Source of the DNA: Bacillus hominis
GTDB taxonomy: Bacteria > Bacillota > Bacilli > Bacillales > Bacillaceae_G
NCBI RefSeq assembly: GCF_018332515.1
Contig: NZ_BOQD01000005.1
Coordinates: forward strand, 1 to 35,876
Direction: 5' to 3'
Length of the DNA stretch: 35,876 bases
Shown here: positions 15,887 to 23,979 of the stretch, piece after piece
How the letters are laid out: the number at the start of each line of letters is the position of its first letter
Numbering within the stretch: position 1 is the stretch's first letter
Translations under genes and position numbers: made by a program
The notes under the pieces: generated by a model
Seen by the model: only the letters and a program-made list of their open reading frames with translations
What the model was told of the DNA's origin: nothing
Database searches by the model: none

Positions 15887-17215
15887 TTATTTTGATAGTT
15901 TCGCAATAGCAGCTTCTAAAATAGTAAGCCCTTCTTCAAGCTGTTCATCTGTTATAACAAGAGGCGGTAAGAAGCGAAGCACATTACTATAAATACCAGC
16001 GCTTATCGTAATTACTCCTTTACTATGCGTTTCCTTCATAATCGCTTTAACCTCTTCCGCTGCTGGCTCTTTCGTCTCTTTATCTTTTACAAGCTCGATT
16101 GCAGTCATAGCACCAAGGCCCCTGACATCACCAATTAGTTCGTATTTATCTTTCCAGCTATTAAACACTTCCATCATGCGCTCGCCGATTTCTACAGCGC
16201 GCTTTACTAAATTCTCTTCTTCTATTACATCTAAAACAGCTAATGCAGCCGCGCAAGCAGCCGGACTTCCTGAGAAAGTACCACCTAATTGACCTGGTCC
16301 AGGTGCATCCATCAAATCCGCTCGTCCTGTTACTGCACTAAGCGGCATACCGGCAGCGATAGATTTTGAAAATGTCATTAAATCAGGTGCTACGCCGAAA
16401 TGATCCATTGCAAATAAGCTTCCCGTACGAGCAAAACCAGTTTGAATTTCATCCGCAATCATAATAATTCCATATTTATCACAAATATTTCGTACTCCTT
16501 GCATGAACGTAGTCGTCGGAACGATAAATCCGCCTTCGCCTTGAAGCGGTTCCAAAATAATCGCAGCGATATTATCACTTGCTACTTCCTCTAGCATAAA
16601 GCGTTCGAAATATGCTAAAATTTGCGCGTCTACTTCTTCTGATGTCAGTCCTTCTTCAGCACGGTAGTAATATGGATATGGTAATTTGTATACTTCTGAT
16701 GCAAACGGCCCAAAACCATGCTTGTACGGTTTCACTTTACTTGTAAGTGACATCGTCAAAAGTGTACGCCCGTGATAGGCACGCTCAAACGAAACAATCG
16801 CACTTCTTCCCGTTGCTTTTCTAGCAATCTTCACCGCATTTTCTACTGCTTCCGCACCGCTATTCGCAAACATCGTTTTTTTCTTGAAATCACCTGGCGT
16901 TAATTCATTCAGTCTTTCCGCGAGTGCAATATAACTTTCATACGGCGCTACGTGAAAACAACTATGAATAGAAGATTCCACTTGCTCTTGAATCGCCTTC
17001 ACTACTTTCGGATGACAGTGCCCGACGTTTTGCATACCAATTCCGCCCGCAAAGTCGATTAATTCATTGCCATCTACATCTGTAATAATCGCTCCCTTTG
17101 CTGATTGCACATACAACTCTGTAATATTGTAAGGCCCTTCTGGCACCGCATTTTTTCTTCTTTCATGTAATATGCTAGATTTTGTAGTTGTAATATCTTT
17201 CTTTTCTTTCAACAT
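15887..17215 (-). CDS. gabT: 4-aminobutyrate / 5-aminovalerate aminotransferase
   Basis: A class III PLP aminotransferase of 442 residues. Visible hallmarks are FANSGAEAVENAVKIAR, the aromatic stacking region SFERAYHGRT, ADEIQTGFARTG with the PLP-contacting aspartate, and TFSKSIAAGMPLSAV carrying the PLP lysine. These fit GabT, which moves the amino group of GABA or 5-aminovalerate to 2-oxoglutarate, giving the semialdehyde used by the next gene product. The presence of glutarate hydroxylase genes nearby makes 5-aminovalerate a likely natural substrate. ATG 17215 is 9 nt from AGGGG; an in-frame TTG at 17224 touches the ribosome binding site and is unlikely. The gap to gabP is 18 nt. Confidence 0.92.
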   Translation of the reverse strand: MLKEKKDITTTKSSILHERRKNAVPEGPYNITELYVQSAKGAIITDVDGNELIDFAGGIGMQNVGHCHPKVVKAIQEQVESSIHSCFHVAPYESYIALAERLNELTPGDFKKKTMFANSGAEAVENAVKIARKATGRSAIVSFERAYHGRTLLTMSLTSKVKPYKHGFGPFASEVYKLPYPYYYRAEEGLTSEEVDAQILAYFERFMLEEVASDNIAAIILEPLQGEGGFIVPTTTFMQGVRNICDKYGIIMIADEIQTGFARTGSLFAMDHFGVAPDLMTFSKSIAAGMPLSAVTGRADLMDAPGPGQLGGTFSGSPAACAAALAVLDVIEEENLVKRAVEIGERMMEVFNSWKDKYELIGDVRGLGAMTAIELVKDKETKEPAAEEVKAIMKETHSKGVITISAGIYSNVLRFLPPLVITDEQLEEGLTILEAAIAKLSK

Positions 17216-17233
17216 GGAACACAACCCCTTTTC

Positions 17234-18655
17234 TTATTCTTTCTCTATGCTAACTTCCGAATCTTTTATAATCGTAAAATCATTCAACTTTTGCTTATCG
17301 AACTTTCTAACTCTTAAAAAATAACTTATTATTACTAGGATCGTAGCTAGTAACGTCATGTAAAACTGCATCCGCATATCTGCTATAAATGCTTGTGAAA
17401 CAAATATCGTAATAATCATTAAAAGCGTTGCATATGTGAGATAAGGGAATAACCACATTTTCACTTTCAGCTTTCCAGCCCCTTCTCTTTCTCTTTCTCT
17501 TTCTCGTCTTAACTTGACATGTGAAACGGCAACGAACATATACATCAGCATCGTTACACCACCTGAACTATTCGCTAAAAACGCAAACAGTTTATCAGGA
17601 GATATAAATTTCAACATCGCGCAAATAAATGCAAATACGATACTTGCATAGATCGCTACAACCGGTGTCCCTCTACTATTTAACCGTGAGAAACTAGCCG
17701 GAGCATCACCTTTTTTAGCAAGTGAAAATAACATACGCGAACTCGTATATATACCTGAGTTCATAACGGAAAGTAGTGATAAAAATACAACACCATTCAT
17801 AATTTCTGCGGCTGCAGGTACTCCTGCCATATTAAATAAACTTGCATACGGAAGTTTTAATAACTCCTTATCCGTCCACGGAATAAACATAACTAAAATT
17901 GTTACCGAACCGACGAAGAAAAGCATAAGGCGCCATACTACACTATTAATCGCTCGTATAACATTCTTCTCTGGATTTTCCGATTCCCCGGCTGCAATAG
18001 CGGCGACTTCGCTTCCCGATAAAGAGAAAGAAATAAATACAACGCTCAGTAAGACAGGGACAATTCCATTAGGGAAGAAGCCTCCATTTTCCGTAACCAT
18101 AGCGAGACTCGGTCTCTCCACTCCCGGAACAAGTCCAAAAAACATCGAAACTCCTAAAATTAAAAACGCAACAATCGCAATAACTTTAATAAACGCTAAC
18201 CAATATTCAAACTCACCGTACAATTTTACTGAATATACATTCGTCATCGTCATTAAAAGGACCATACATAAACTCGCAATCCATGCTGGAACCGAAGGGA
18301 ACCAATTGTTAATCATCACGCCTAAAAGCACCGCTTCAATTGCGATAATAATGACCCAGTTAAACCAATATAACCACCCAATCGTATACCCTGCCCACGG
18401 CCCAATTGCTTTGTTCGCATACGTTGCGAAAGAACCGCTATCAGGATTTTCCGCTGCCATTTCTCCTAACATCCGCATCACGAGCACAACCATTAAAGCG
18501 CCGATAATATAGGACAAAATCGCCGCAGGCCCTGTCGATTGAATAATCGTTCCACTTCCTACAAACAAACCGCCCCCAATAACACCGCCAATCGAAATCA
18601 TTGTTATATGCCGAGTTTTTAAATCCTTTTGTAACTCCTTTTTCTCTTTAGCCAA
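17234..18655 (-). CDS. gabP: APC-family amino acid permease, GabP-like
   Basis: A membrane protein with about 12 helices and the amino acid/polyamine transporter hallmark near the start (RHITMISIGGVIGGGLFVGSG). Length and order fit GabP, the GABA (and 5-aminovalerate) importer. It heads an operon with the matching aminotransferase and dehydrogenase. The start is hard to fix. TTG 18655 has GGTGA 5 nt upstream and gives 473 residues, close to other GabP proteins. ATG 18694/18691 and GTG 18664 are alternatives. A strong AGGAGGGG at 18721-18728 has no start codon at a useful distance. A repeated Arg-Glu stretch (RREREREREGAGK) lies between two late helices. Confidence 0.85.
   Translation of the reverse strand: MAKEKKELQKDLKTRHITMISIGGVIGGGLFVGSGTIIQSTGPAAILSYIIGALMVVLVMRMLGEMAAENPDSGSFATYANKAIGPWAGYTIGWLYWFNWVIIIAIEAVLLGVMINNWFPSVPAWIASLCMVLLMTMTNVYSVKLYGEFEYWLAFIKVIAIVAFLILGVSMFFGLVPGVERPSLAMVTENGGFFPNGIVPVLLSVVFISFSLSGSEVAAIAAGESENPEKNVIRAINSVVWRLMLFFVGSVTILVMFIPWTDKELLKLPYASLFNMAGVPAAAEIMNGVVFLSLLSVMNSGIYTSSRMLFSLAKKGDAPASFSRLNSRGTPVVAIYASIVFAFICAMLKFISPDKLFAFLANSSGGVTMLMYMFVAVSHVKLRREREREREGAGKLKVKMWLFPYLTYATLLMIITIFVSQAFIADMRMQFYMTLLATILVIISYFLRVRKFDKQKLNDFTIIKDSEVSIEKE
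17483..17506. repeat. Hexanucleotide repeat within gabP
   Basis: On the plus strand TTCTCT occurs three times and is followed by TTCTCG, i.e. AGAGAA units in gabP. Each unit encodes Arg-Glu, so gain or loss of a unit keeps the frame and changes the length of a charged cytoplasmic or external loop. Confidence 0.75.
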
Positions 18656-18911
18656 ATAATTCACCAGCCCCCCATTAGCGTGAACGTGCATCATCAACCT
18701 TGATAACGCTTTCTTAAAATCCCCTCCTACTTTAACTAAAAAATAAAAAGAGCCAGAAAAACAATGTACACATTTACATTGGATTTTACTGTCTCTATCC
18801 TTATGGCTCGTCCTCCTGCTAAGGAAGTTCAAGTGGAAAGAAGCTCCGCTATTCAATTGAACAAAAGTAAACTCGGGCTTGCAGGGAGGCTAATCACTGT
18901 CATCCGATAAT
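18656..18911 (-). ncRNA. Structured leader RNA of gabP ending in an intrinsic terminator (riboswitch-like, class not recognised)
   Basis: The transcript from about 18911 has a leader of around 255 nt. It can pair CCTCC[C]TGC (near its 5' part) with GCAGGAGG, enclosing an inner GTTCAA/TTGAAC stem. A terminator follows: GAGCCA pairs with TGGCTC, with an inner CAATGTA/TACATTG stem, and then TTTTTATTTTTT. An orphan AGGAGGGG comes directly after. This layout, a folded domain followed by a terminator before the gene, is that of a riboswitch or other attenuator. It does not match the T-box, lysine, glycine, SAM or purine consensus that I know. The ligand is unknown; a gab/lysine-pathway compound is a guess. 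Confidence 0.55.
18730..18795 (-). terminator. Intrinsic terminator in the gabP leader
   Basis: On the minus strand GAGCCA...TGGCTC forms the outer stem and CAATGTA...TACATTG an inner one. TTTTTATTTTTTAG follows. It lies between the promoter and the gabP start, so it must be read through for gabP expression. Confidence 0.7.
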
Positions 18912-18917
18912 AAGCTA

Positions 18918-18946
18918 ATCATAATACAAATAAACAGAATATTCAA
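18918..18946 (-). promoter_or_regulatory. SigA-type promoter of the gabP operon
   Basis: On the minus strand -35 TTGAAT (18941-18946), a 17-bp spacer and -10 TATGAT (18918-18923). The predicted start is near 18911, at the 5' end of the structured leader. Confidence 0.6.
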
Positions 18947-19036
18947 TATTCACTTTTGTAAATTTTATGAATAAAAAAAGAAAATTCTCTCGCCCCGGCA
19001 CATATACTGTTCAAAAGAAAAAAAGGAAGTGGTCTC

Positions 19037-19183
19037 ATGTATTACGGAACAAAAGGCTGGTACGTAGCTGAGCTTAAAAAATTAGGTGTTCGCTATCATG
19101 AAGGACGAAAACTAGAAAGTTACCGCGGACACGTATTACGCAATTTATTAATCGCACAACAAGAGAAGACGAAAGAAGAGTAA
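19037..19183 (+). CDS. DUF2639 (YflJ-like) small protein
   Basis: This 48-residue frame starts MYYGTKGWYVAELKKLGV and continues with RYHEGRKLESYRGHVLRNLL. It matches the Bacillus DUF2639/YflJ family, small basic proteins of unknown role, as I remember it. AAAGGAAGTGG lies 5-10 nt before the ATG. It is a single gene, divergent from the gabP operon leader. Confidence 0.8.
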   Translation: MYYGTKGWYVAELKKLGVRYHEGRKLESYRGHVLRNLLIAQQEKTKEE

Positions 19184-19187
19184 TCTG

Positions 19188-19250
19188 ATATCGATCGATT
19201 CTCGTAATATTTCGCGATTTTTCAAATATATCGATCACAACTCGGAATAT
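19188..19250. repeat. Two 23-nt imperfect direct repeats, 40 bp apart
   Basis: ATATCGATC-GATT-CTCGTAATAT (19188-19210) and ATATCGATC-ACAA-CTCGGAATAT (19228-19250) share 18 of 23 positions. They lie directly after the DUF2639 gene and before a convergent methyltransferase gene's terminator. The function is unknown. Confidence 0.4.
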
Positions 19251-19336
19251 ATCGACGTTTCGACAAATCCCGCCAAATCATCCCTCCATTCCACCAACCA
19301 ATCACACATCATGCTACAATAGTACAAACCAAAAAA

Positions 19337-19362
19337 GGTCACCCAAACGGGTGACCTTTCTT
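19337..19362. terminator. Bidirectional terminator
   Basis: AAAGGTCACCC and GGGTGACCTTT pair perfectly over 11 bp with an AAAC loop, flanked by A- and T-rich tracts, just after the methyltransferase stop codon. Confidence 0.85.
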
Positions 19363-19364
19363 TC

Positions 19365-20318
19365 CTATTCACAAACAAGAATTTGTCTAGAAAATGATCC
19401 TTTTCTTGTGATACAGCGGTCTGTAATTTCAAATCCCGCTTCATGAATCATGTCGTCCATTGTTTCCATCGTTACTACGACTACTTTTTTTGCAATGCGG
19501 CGCGCACTTGAGAGGATTGAGAGTTGATCTTCTGGTGTTGCGTGCGTAAATAGGTCGTACGGCATATCAATAATTGCAACGTCGTAGTTCTCAGTAAGTT
19601 CTTCAATTGGGCCTTTTGTTACTGTTCCTTCAAACCCGAAATGTGCGATGTTTTTTCTCGTTCCAAGAACCACAAGTGGATTTATATCTCTACCAACGAT
19701 GTTAATCCCCATAGAAAGTGCTTCCACTACTACTGTTCCAATACCGCAGCACGGGTCAATAGCTCGTACTCCATCTGGGTTTGGTACAGCGATATTTGCG
19801 ACAGCTCTAGCAACACGTGTGCTCAGTGATGTCGAATAGCTATGCGGTTTTTTTATATGATGATACCAAACCGGATCACTTTCTACATAGTGTCCGAAGT
19901 ACCAGCGTCCTCCAAGAGGAACAATCCCGAATACACGCTCTGGATTACGAACATCCGCTTCTCCTTCAATATGCATGCCGAGGTCTCGTTCAATAAGGCG
20001 TCTTTCCCCATATTCAATTTTATTTTCTTTACCAAGATCATTGATTTTAACGAAGATAACTTTGAATGTCGCTCCCGCTAAATCAATTTGTTCCACTTGT
20101 TCTAAAATGCTTTCTAAGTCGTCCCCTTCATACATAACCTCAACGCGTTCTTTAATAAACGGACTTCTACTCGGAGCAATCTTGACTTCACTTTTCAAAA
20201 TATTAACGTGAGACTCCATCCCAAAGAACGAACGCATTTCCAAGTAACATAAAGCACGTTCCTCTTCTCGAAACGCATACGTATATATACATGCAGGTGT
20301 TTTACTATGATTACTCAA
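19365..20318 (-). CDS. TRM11-like SAM-dependent RNA methyltransferase
   Basis: The 317-residue protein has a C-terminal Rossmann methyltransferase domain with DPCCGIGTVVVEALSMG (SAM-binding motif I) and IIDMPYD, the D-x-P-Y form of the amino-methyltransferase motif IV (usually NPPY/DPPY). The N-terminal half (about 1-150) would be the RNA-binding part. This arrangement resembles TRM11-type guanosine-N2 tRNA methyltransferases; the actual target in Bacillus is unknown to me. It starts with TTG, with AAGGATG about 9 nt upstream. It is a single gene ending at a strong bidirectional terminator. Confidence 0.8.
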   Translation of the reverse strand: MSNHSKTPACIYTYAFREEERALCYLEMRSFFGMESHVNILKSEVKIAPSRSPFIKERVEVMYEGDDLESILEQVEQIDLAGATFKVIFVKINDLGKENKIEYGERRLIERDLGMHIEGEADVRNPERVFGIVPLGGRWYFGHYVESDPVWYHHIKKPHSYSTSLSTRVARAVANIAVPNPDGVRAIDPCCGIGTVVVEALSMGINIVGRDINPLVVLGTRKNIAHFGFEGTVTKGPIEELTENYDVAIIDMPYDLFTHATPEDQLSILSSARRIAKKVVVVTMETMDDMIHEAGFEITDRCITRKGSFSRQILVCE

Positions 20319-20437
20319 TCTATTATCATCCTTTATCGTTTAAAATTGTTATGATCACAATTACTCAAATACTTTTCCATATAAAATTAAATGATATCAC
20401 ATGCCCGAAATAAAGAGAAACCTTTATAATTCATTTA

Positions 20438-20564
20438 ATAAAGTGAAACTTTAATCAGCCCTCGCCAATCGGGCTTTTACGGGCAGCAGGGCTCCCACCT
20501 AACTTCTTTGCTCCAGCCGAATTTTGAGGTGGGAGTTTTACTGCCTAGCAAATAGCGGGATAAA
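20438..20564 (-). repeat. bcr-like repeat, copy with internal deletion
   Basis: This is the reverse-orientation relative of the full copy at 31449-31602. It shares AAGTGAAACTTTAATC, CAATCGGGCTTTTACGGGCA, CCCACCTAACTTCT, GAGGTGGGAG and GCGGGATAAA. It lacks the roughly 35-nt GGTGGGGG hairpin arm. It is bounded by ATAAA at both ends (20438-20442 and 20560-20564), that is, TTTAT on the other strand. Apart from this, 20319-20612 holds only the amidase terminator. Confidence 0.8.
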
Positions 20565-20593
20565 TAAAAGAGACTGCCTCTTGGCAATCTCTT
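20565..20593 (-). terminator. Terminator of the S-layer-type amidase gene
   Basis: On the minus strand AAGAGATTGCC and GGCAGTCTCTT pair with one wobble and are followed by TTATT, 20 nt after the amidase stop. Confidence 0.75.
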
Positions 20594-20612
20594 CTATCAT
20601 TCTCTCTATTTA

Positions 20613-22199
20613 TTAACGGTAAGAAGATACGTTATTACCCATTGCTTCGTAGTAATCTAGAATACCTTGATAAATAGCTTCTGCTGCACGTTGTCTCTGT
20701 TCTGGTGTAGCTACTTTACTTGCATCACTTGTATTATCTACAAATGCTAATTCTGCTAATACAGCTGGCATTGTATTTTCTCTAATTACATATAAATCGC
20801 CTTCTTTCACACCACGGTCTTTTGTTCCAAGTGCTGTTACAAGACGTTTTTGAATTTTTTCTGCTAATAAACGACTTTCTTCTGTATTTGGATTCGTTGC
20901 TCTTGTCGTTGATGCATAATAGAATGTTTCTGTACCTTGTCCATTTTTATATTGAGAACCGTTGCCGTGAATACTTACAAAGATATCACCGTTATTTTTT
21001 TGAGCAAATTCTACACGTTTTTGTAAAGACTCAGGAGCACTACTTCCAGGTCTTGTATCATCATCACGAGTTAATAACACAGTGAATGGTGTCTTTTTCT
21101 CAAATATTTTCTGTAATCGTAAAGATGTGTCTAATACGATTTGACTTTCTTTCTCGTATACACCTTGGTTACCCGAATCTATTCCACCATGACCTGGATC
21201 AATAATAATCGCTTTACCTTCTAGGAAGTTACCTTGTTTCACTGGGTTTAATTGATTTTTATCAACCCATTGGAAGCCAGCTCCCATACGGATACGAATC
21301 CAACTATCTTTTTCTTCAATAACAGTTACTTGTTGTGCTTTATGTGTGCCTGCCACTGTAGACGTATGTGAAGCTTCTTGATATGTAGTGAATTCTTGAT
21401 TAATAGACTCTGTTTTTTCTTGTAATGGTGTCCACTTCTCACCTTTACTTGTTACAACCTTCAACCAACCGTCCGCTCTTTGCTCTGTCACTTCAATCAT
21501 TTGTGGCTTATGTTGAACGTCAGTAATACCAGATGATAATGATGCTTGATGATATGTAATAAAGTTTCTATTCATATACATTCTTTTCGATGTATTTGTT
21601 TTATTTTTATCTGCCATCGCGATGAACTGAGCTGCTTCAGCACGAGTTACAGTTCCTTCAGGATTCCAGCCATTTCCTGTACCCATTGAAATTTCTAAAG
21701 CTACTAAAATATTAGCTTTTTCCTTACCCCAATGAGGTTCCAAATCTTTAAACTGTGTTGGAAGTTCTCCAATAATTTTCTTATCTAATGAGTACGCTTG
21801 TACTAACATAGATGCCATTGATGCACGGTTAATTTGGCTTGATGGATTGAATTTCCCAGTACCATCTCCACTAATTACACCTGCTTTTTCTACTGCAGCA
21901 ATATATGGTGCTGCCCAATGATCTTGCGCATCTTTAAAAGATGGTTTCGCTTTTGGATCAATTGGTAAACCAAGAACTACCGCTAATATTTTTGCAGCTG
22001 ATCCTTTATCTACTGCTTCAGATGGAGAAAACGTTCCATCTGGTTTTCCATCAAGCGCTTTTTTACTTACTAAATAATCAACTGATTCCTGTGCCCATGT
22101 AGGAACATCCGAAAACTTCTTCGCTGCTGCGAAACTACTTACTGGAGACGATAATAAACTTGCGGCTAAAATACCTGCCGCGACTGCACGATACTTCAT
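20613..22199 (-). CDS. SLH-domain N-acetylmuramoyl-L-alanine amidase
   Basis: The 528-residue secreted protein has a signal peptide (about 1-25, ending SSFAA) and three SLH domains (about 30-80, 90-140, 150-200; cores FSDVPTWAQ, FKDAQDHWAAPYI, FKDLEPHWGKEKANIL). Two SH3-like segments follow at about 205-330. The C-terminal Amidase_3 zinc hydrolase has IIIDPGHGG, the YEKES glutamate, FVSIHGNG and AELAFVDN, supplying the zinc ligands and the catalytic glutamate. SLH domains bind pyruvylated secondary cell-wall polysaccharide; the amidase cuts the peptide off muramic acid, probably in cell separation. A homologous SLH amidase lies near sap/eag in B. anthracis, matching this locus. GGGGAG precedes the ATG at a long 12 nt. 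Confidence 0.93.
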   Translation of the reverse strand: MKYRAVAAGILAASLLSSPVSSFAAAKKFSDVPTWAQESVDYLVSKKALDGKPDGTFSPSEAVDKGSAAKILAVVLGLPIDPKAKPSFKDAQDHWAAPYIAAVEKAGVISGDGTGKFNPSSQINRASMASMLVQAYSLDKKIIGELPTQFKDLEPHWGKEKANILVALEISMGTGNGWNPEGTVTRAEAAQFIAMADKNKTNTSKRMYMNRNFITYHQASLSSGITDVQHKPQMIEVTEQRADGWLKVVTSKGEKWTPLQEKTESINQEFTTYQEASHTSTVAGTHKAQQVTVIEEKDSWIRIRMGAGFQWVDKNQLNPVKQGNFLEGKAIIIDPGHGGIDSGNQGVYEKESQIVLDTSLRLQKIFEKKTPFTVLLTRDDDTRPGSSAPESLQKRVEFAQKNNGDIFVSIHGNGSQYKNGQGTETFYYASTTRATNPNTEESRLLAEKIQKRLVTALGTKDRGVKEGDLYVIRENTMPAVLAELAFVDNTSDASKVATPEQRQRAAEAIYQGILDYYEAMGNNVSSYR

Positions 22200-22378
22200 A
22201 AATAATAATACTCCCCTCGAAAATTAATGTCGAAAACTAATAATCTTAATATACAAATTTCAGCAAAATCAAATTAAAAAAATTAGTGCGCCTCTATCAT
22301 TTTATAATACTAGAATTCTGTAGTAAACCTACTTTCTTAATATTGTAAAATAAAATACAATTAAAGTGGTTTTTATAC

Positions 22379-22411
22379 ACAAAAAAGTGGCTGATTCATA
22401 GAATCAGCCAC
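22379..22411 (-). terminator. Terminator of the M42 peptidase gene
   Basis: GTGGCTGATTC and GAATCAGCCAC pair perfectly over 11 bp with an ATA loop; on the minus strand TTTTTTGTG follows. It is 7 nt after the stop codon. Confidence 0.85.
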
Positions 22412-22418
22412 CCTCTCA

Positions 22419-23468
22419 CTATTCTACTATCATTTCTGATAACACATATGCATAAACAAGTGCTTCTGTATGCGTAATCGAGCTTTCATGCGTACGCTCA
22501 AATGCGTGAGAAGAATCAATACCAGCTCCAATTAATGCATGTTTCACATCAAATCCGGCGTGAATCGCAGCTGATGCATCTGATCCGTAGTATGGATAAA
22601 TATCCACTTTATATTCAATAGCATTCGCTTTTGCCAGTTCAACTAAATGTTTACGTAAAGCATAATGGTATGGACCGCTAGAGTCTTTCGCACAAATGGA
22701 TACTGTGTATTCATCAGATGCTTGTCCATCACCTAACGCTCCCATATCAACTGCTAAATATTCTACCGTTTCTTCTGGAATGTTTGAGTTTCCACCGTAC
22801 CCAATTTCTTCATTATTAGAAATTAAGAAATGTGTTGTATATGGCAATGTTGCCTTTTCATCTTGCAATCTTTTAATTAATTTTAATAGAATTGCTACAC
22901 TGACCTTATCGTCTAAATGACGTGATTTTATGTATCCACTCTTTGTAATTTGAACGCGTGGATCAAATGAAACGAAGTCTCCTACTTCTATTCCTAACCC
23001 ACGTACTTCATCTGCTGAAAACACACGCTCATCAATACGAACTTCAATATTTTTCTCATCGCGCTTCGCTTCCCCTGCATCTTTGTACACGTGGACAGAA
23101 GTTTGATGCATTAAAATTGTACCTGTATACGTCTTACCGCTTGACGTTTCAATTTCGCAATATTCCCCTTCTACAGAGTTCCAGCGAAATCCACCAATCA
23201 TAGATAGACTAAGACGGCCATCAGGCTTAATTTCTTTCACCATTGCCCCTAACGTATCAACGTGTGCAGTTAATAAACGATGCTGCTCATCATTCTTCCC
23301 TTTAACCGTTAAAATAAGAGCGCCTTTATTATTACGCTTCGCCTCTACATTCCACTCACTTACATAGTTTTCAATAAAATTAATAATTTTCGTCGTATTC
23401 CCAGATGGACTTGGAATAGAGACAAGCTCTTTAATCAATTCCATCGTTTCTTTCGCATGATGTGCCAC
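22419..23468 (-). CDS. M42 family metallo-aminopeptidase
   Basis: At 349 residues it matches M42 (PepA/YsdC/FrvX-like) peptidases. Dinuclear metal-site motifs are visible in order: TAHVDTLG, RHLDDKVSVA, SNNEEIGYGG (catalytic glutamate pair), AVDMGALG, and the final histidine in SSHAFERTH. These cytoplasmic enzymes form large oligomers and trim peptides. The start is GTG, with GAGGGGG about 8 nt upstream, giving MAHHAKE. It is transcribed alone, between two clear terminators. Older annotations call this family 'cellulase M', which the motifs do not support. Confidence 0.9.
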   Translation of the reverse strand: MAHHAKETMELIKELVSIPSPSGNTTKIINFIENYVSEWNVEAKRNNKGALILTVKGKNDEQHRLLTAHVDTLGAMVKEIKPDGRLSLSMIGGFRWNSVEGEYCEIETSSGKTYTGTILMHQTSVHVYKDAGEAKRDEKNIEVRIDERVFSADEVRGLGIEVGDFVSFDPRVQITKSGYIKSRHLDDKVSVAILLKLIKRLQDEKATLPYTTHFLISNNEEIGYGGNSNIPEETVEYLAVDMGALGDGQASDEYTVSICAKDSSGPYHYALRKHLVELAKANAIEYKVDIYPYYGSDASAAIHAGFDVKHALIGAGIDSSHAFERTHESSITHTEALVYAYVLSEMIVE

Positions 23469-23587
23469 TGTCGTTTCCCCCTCGCTTTTTCTACTATTTA
23501 GTATACAGAAATTACTATAAAACCTCTACTAATATAGTTTAATTTTCTAAATTGCAATAAAATTCACTTTACCCTAATCTTAATGAC

Positions 23588-23627
23588 AAAAAAGCACAGC
23601 ATTCTCTCCATTAACGCTGTGCTTTTT
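23588..23627 (-). terminator. Terminator of the MazG-like gene
   Basis: On the minus strand AAAAAGCACAGC and GCTGTGCTTTTTT pair around a 15-nt loop and end in a T-run, just after the stop codon at 23636. Confidence 0.85.
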
Positions 23628-23635
23628 CTATAAAA

Positions 23636-23962
23636 CTACTCTTCCGAAACGTCCATCAAATAAATCCCTCTTGTAAATCCGCCGCGCTCTTCTTCTTTCT
23701 GCTTACGAATAAGCTCTACATCTTCAATTGTTGCACCTTCTGCACGCGCTAATGAAATAATAACTTCAAGTGCATCTGCAAGTGAATCTAGCGCATGCTC
23801 ACGCTCTTTCATCGAAGCAAATTCACGAATTTCTTCTGTACCAATTTTCGATAACGCTTGTATGTAAGCTTGTCCTGTTAATTTTTGTGCTGTATATGTT
23901 TTTCCAGACATTAAAATTTTCTCCGGGACACGATCCCTTACTAACTTGTTATATGTTGACAT
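23636..23962 (-). CDS. MazG-like / phosphoribosyl-ATP pyrophosphohydrolase-like protein
   Basis: A 108-residue all-alpha NTP-pyrophosphatase-type protein. It starts STYNKLVRDRVPEKIL, a block typical of the small YP_001813558-like branch of the MazG superfamily, and has the metal-binding pattern EEIREFA followed by DSLADALEVI. Relatives hydrolyse nucleoside triphosphates to monophosphates, often in house-cleaning; the substrate here is unknown. AGGAGG lies 7 nt before ATG 23962 and 4 nt before another ATG at 23965; the former is preferred. The gene follows a small broken gene by 14-17 nt. Confidence 0.82.
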   Translation of the reverse strand: MSTYNKLVRDRVPEKILMSGKTYTAQKLTGQAYIQALSKIGTEEIREFASMKEREHALDSLADALEVIISLARAEGATIEDVELIRKQKEEERGGFTRGIYLMDVSEE

Positions 23963-23979
23963 CATTCATCCTCCTATAT

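Noticed and set aside
18656-18856. Long N-terminal extension of GabP (67 more residues)
   Set aside because: It is cysteine- and serine-rich, unlike the family, and covers the folded leader and its terminator; a start at 18655 gives the usual length.
18656-18911. T-box or lysine riboswitch before gabP
   Set aside because: No T-box GGNACC-type core and no lysine riboswitch core (AGAGGTGCG) could be found.
20440-20565. CRISPR-like or riboswitch-like element near the methyltransferase gene
   Set aside because: Its sequence matches the copy at 31449-31602 and smaller relatives, so it is a dispersed repeat; there is no spacer array.
22419-23468. Calling the M42 protein an endoglucanase ('cellulase M')
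   Set aside because: All visible motifs are M42 metallopeptidase metal and catalytic sites.
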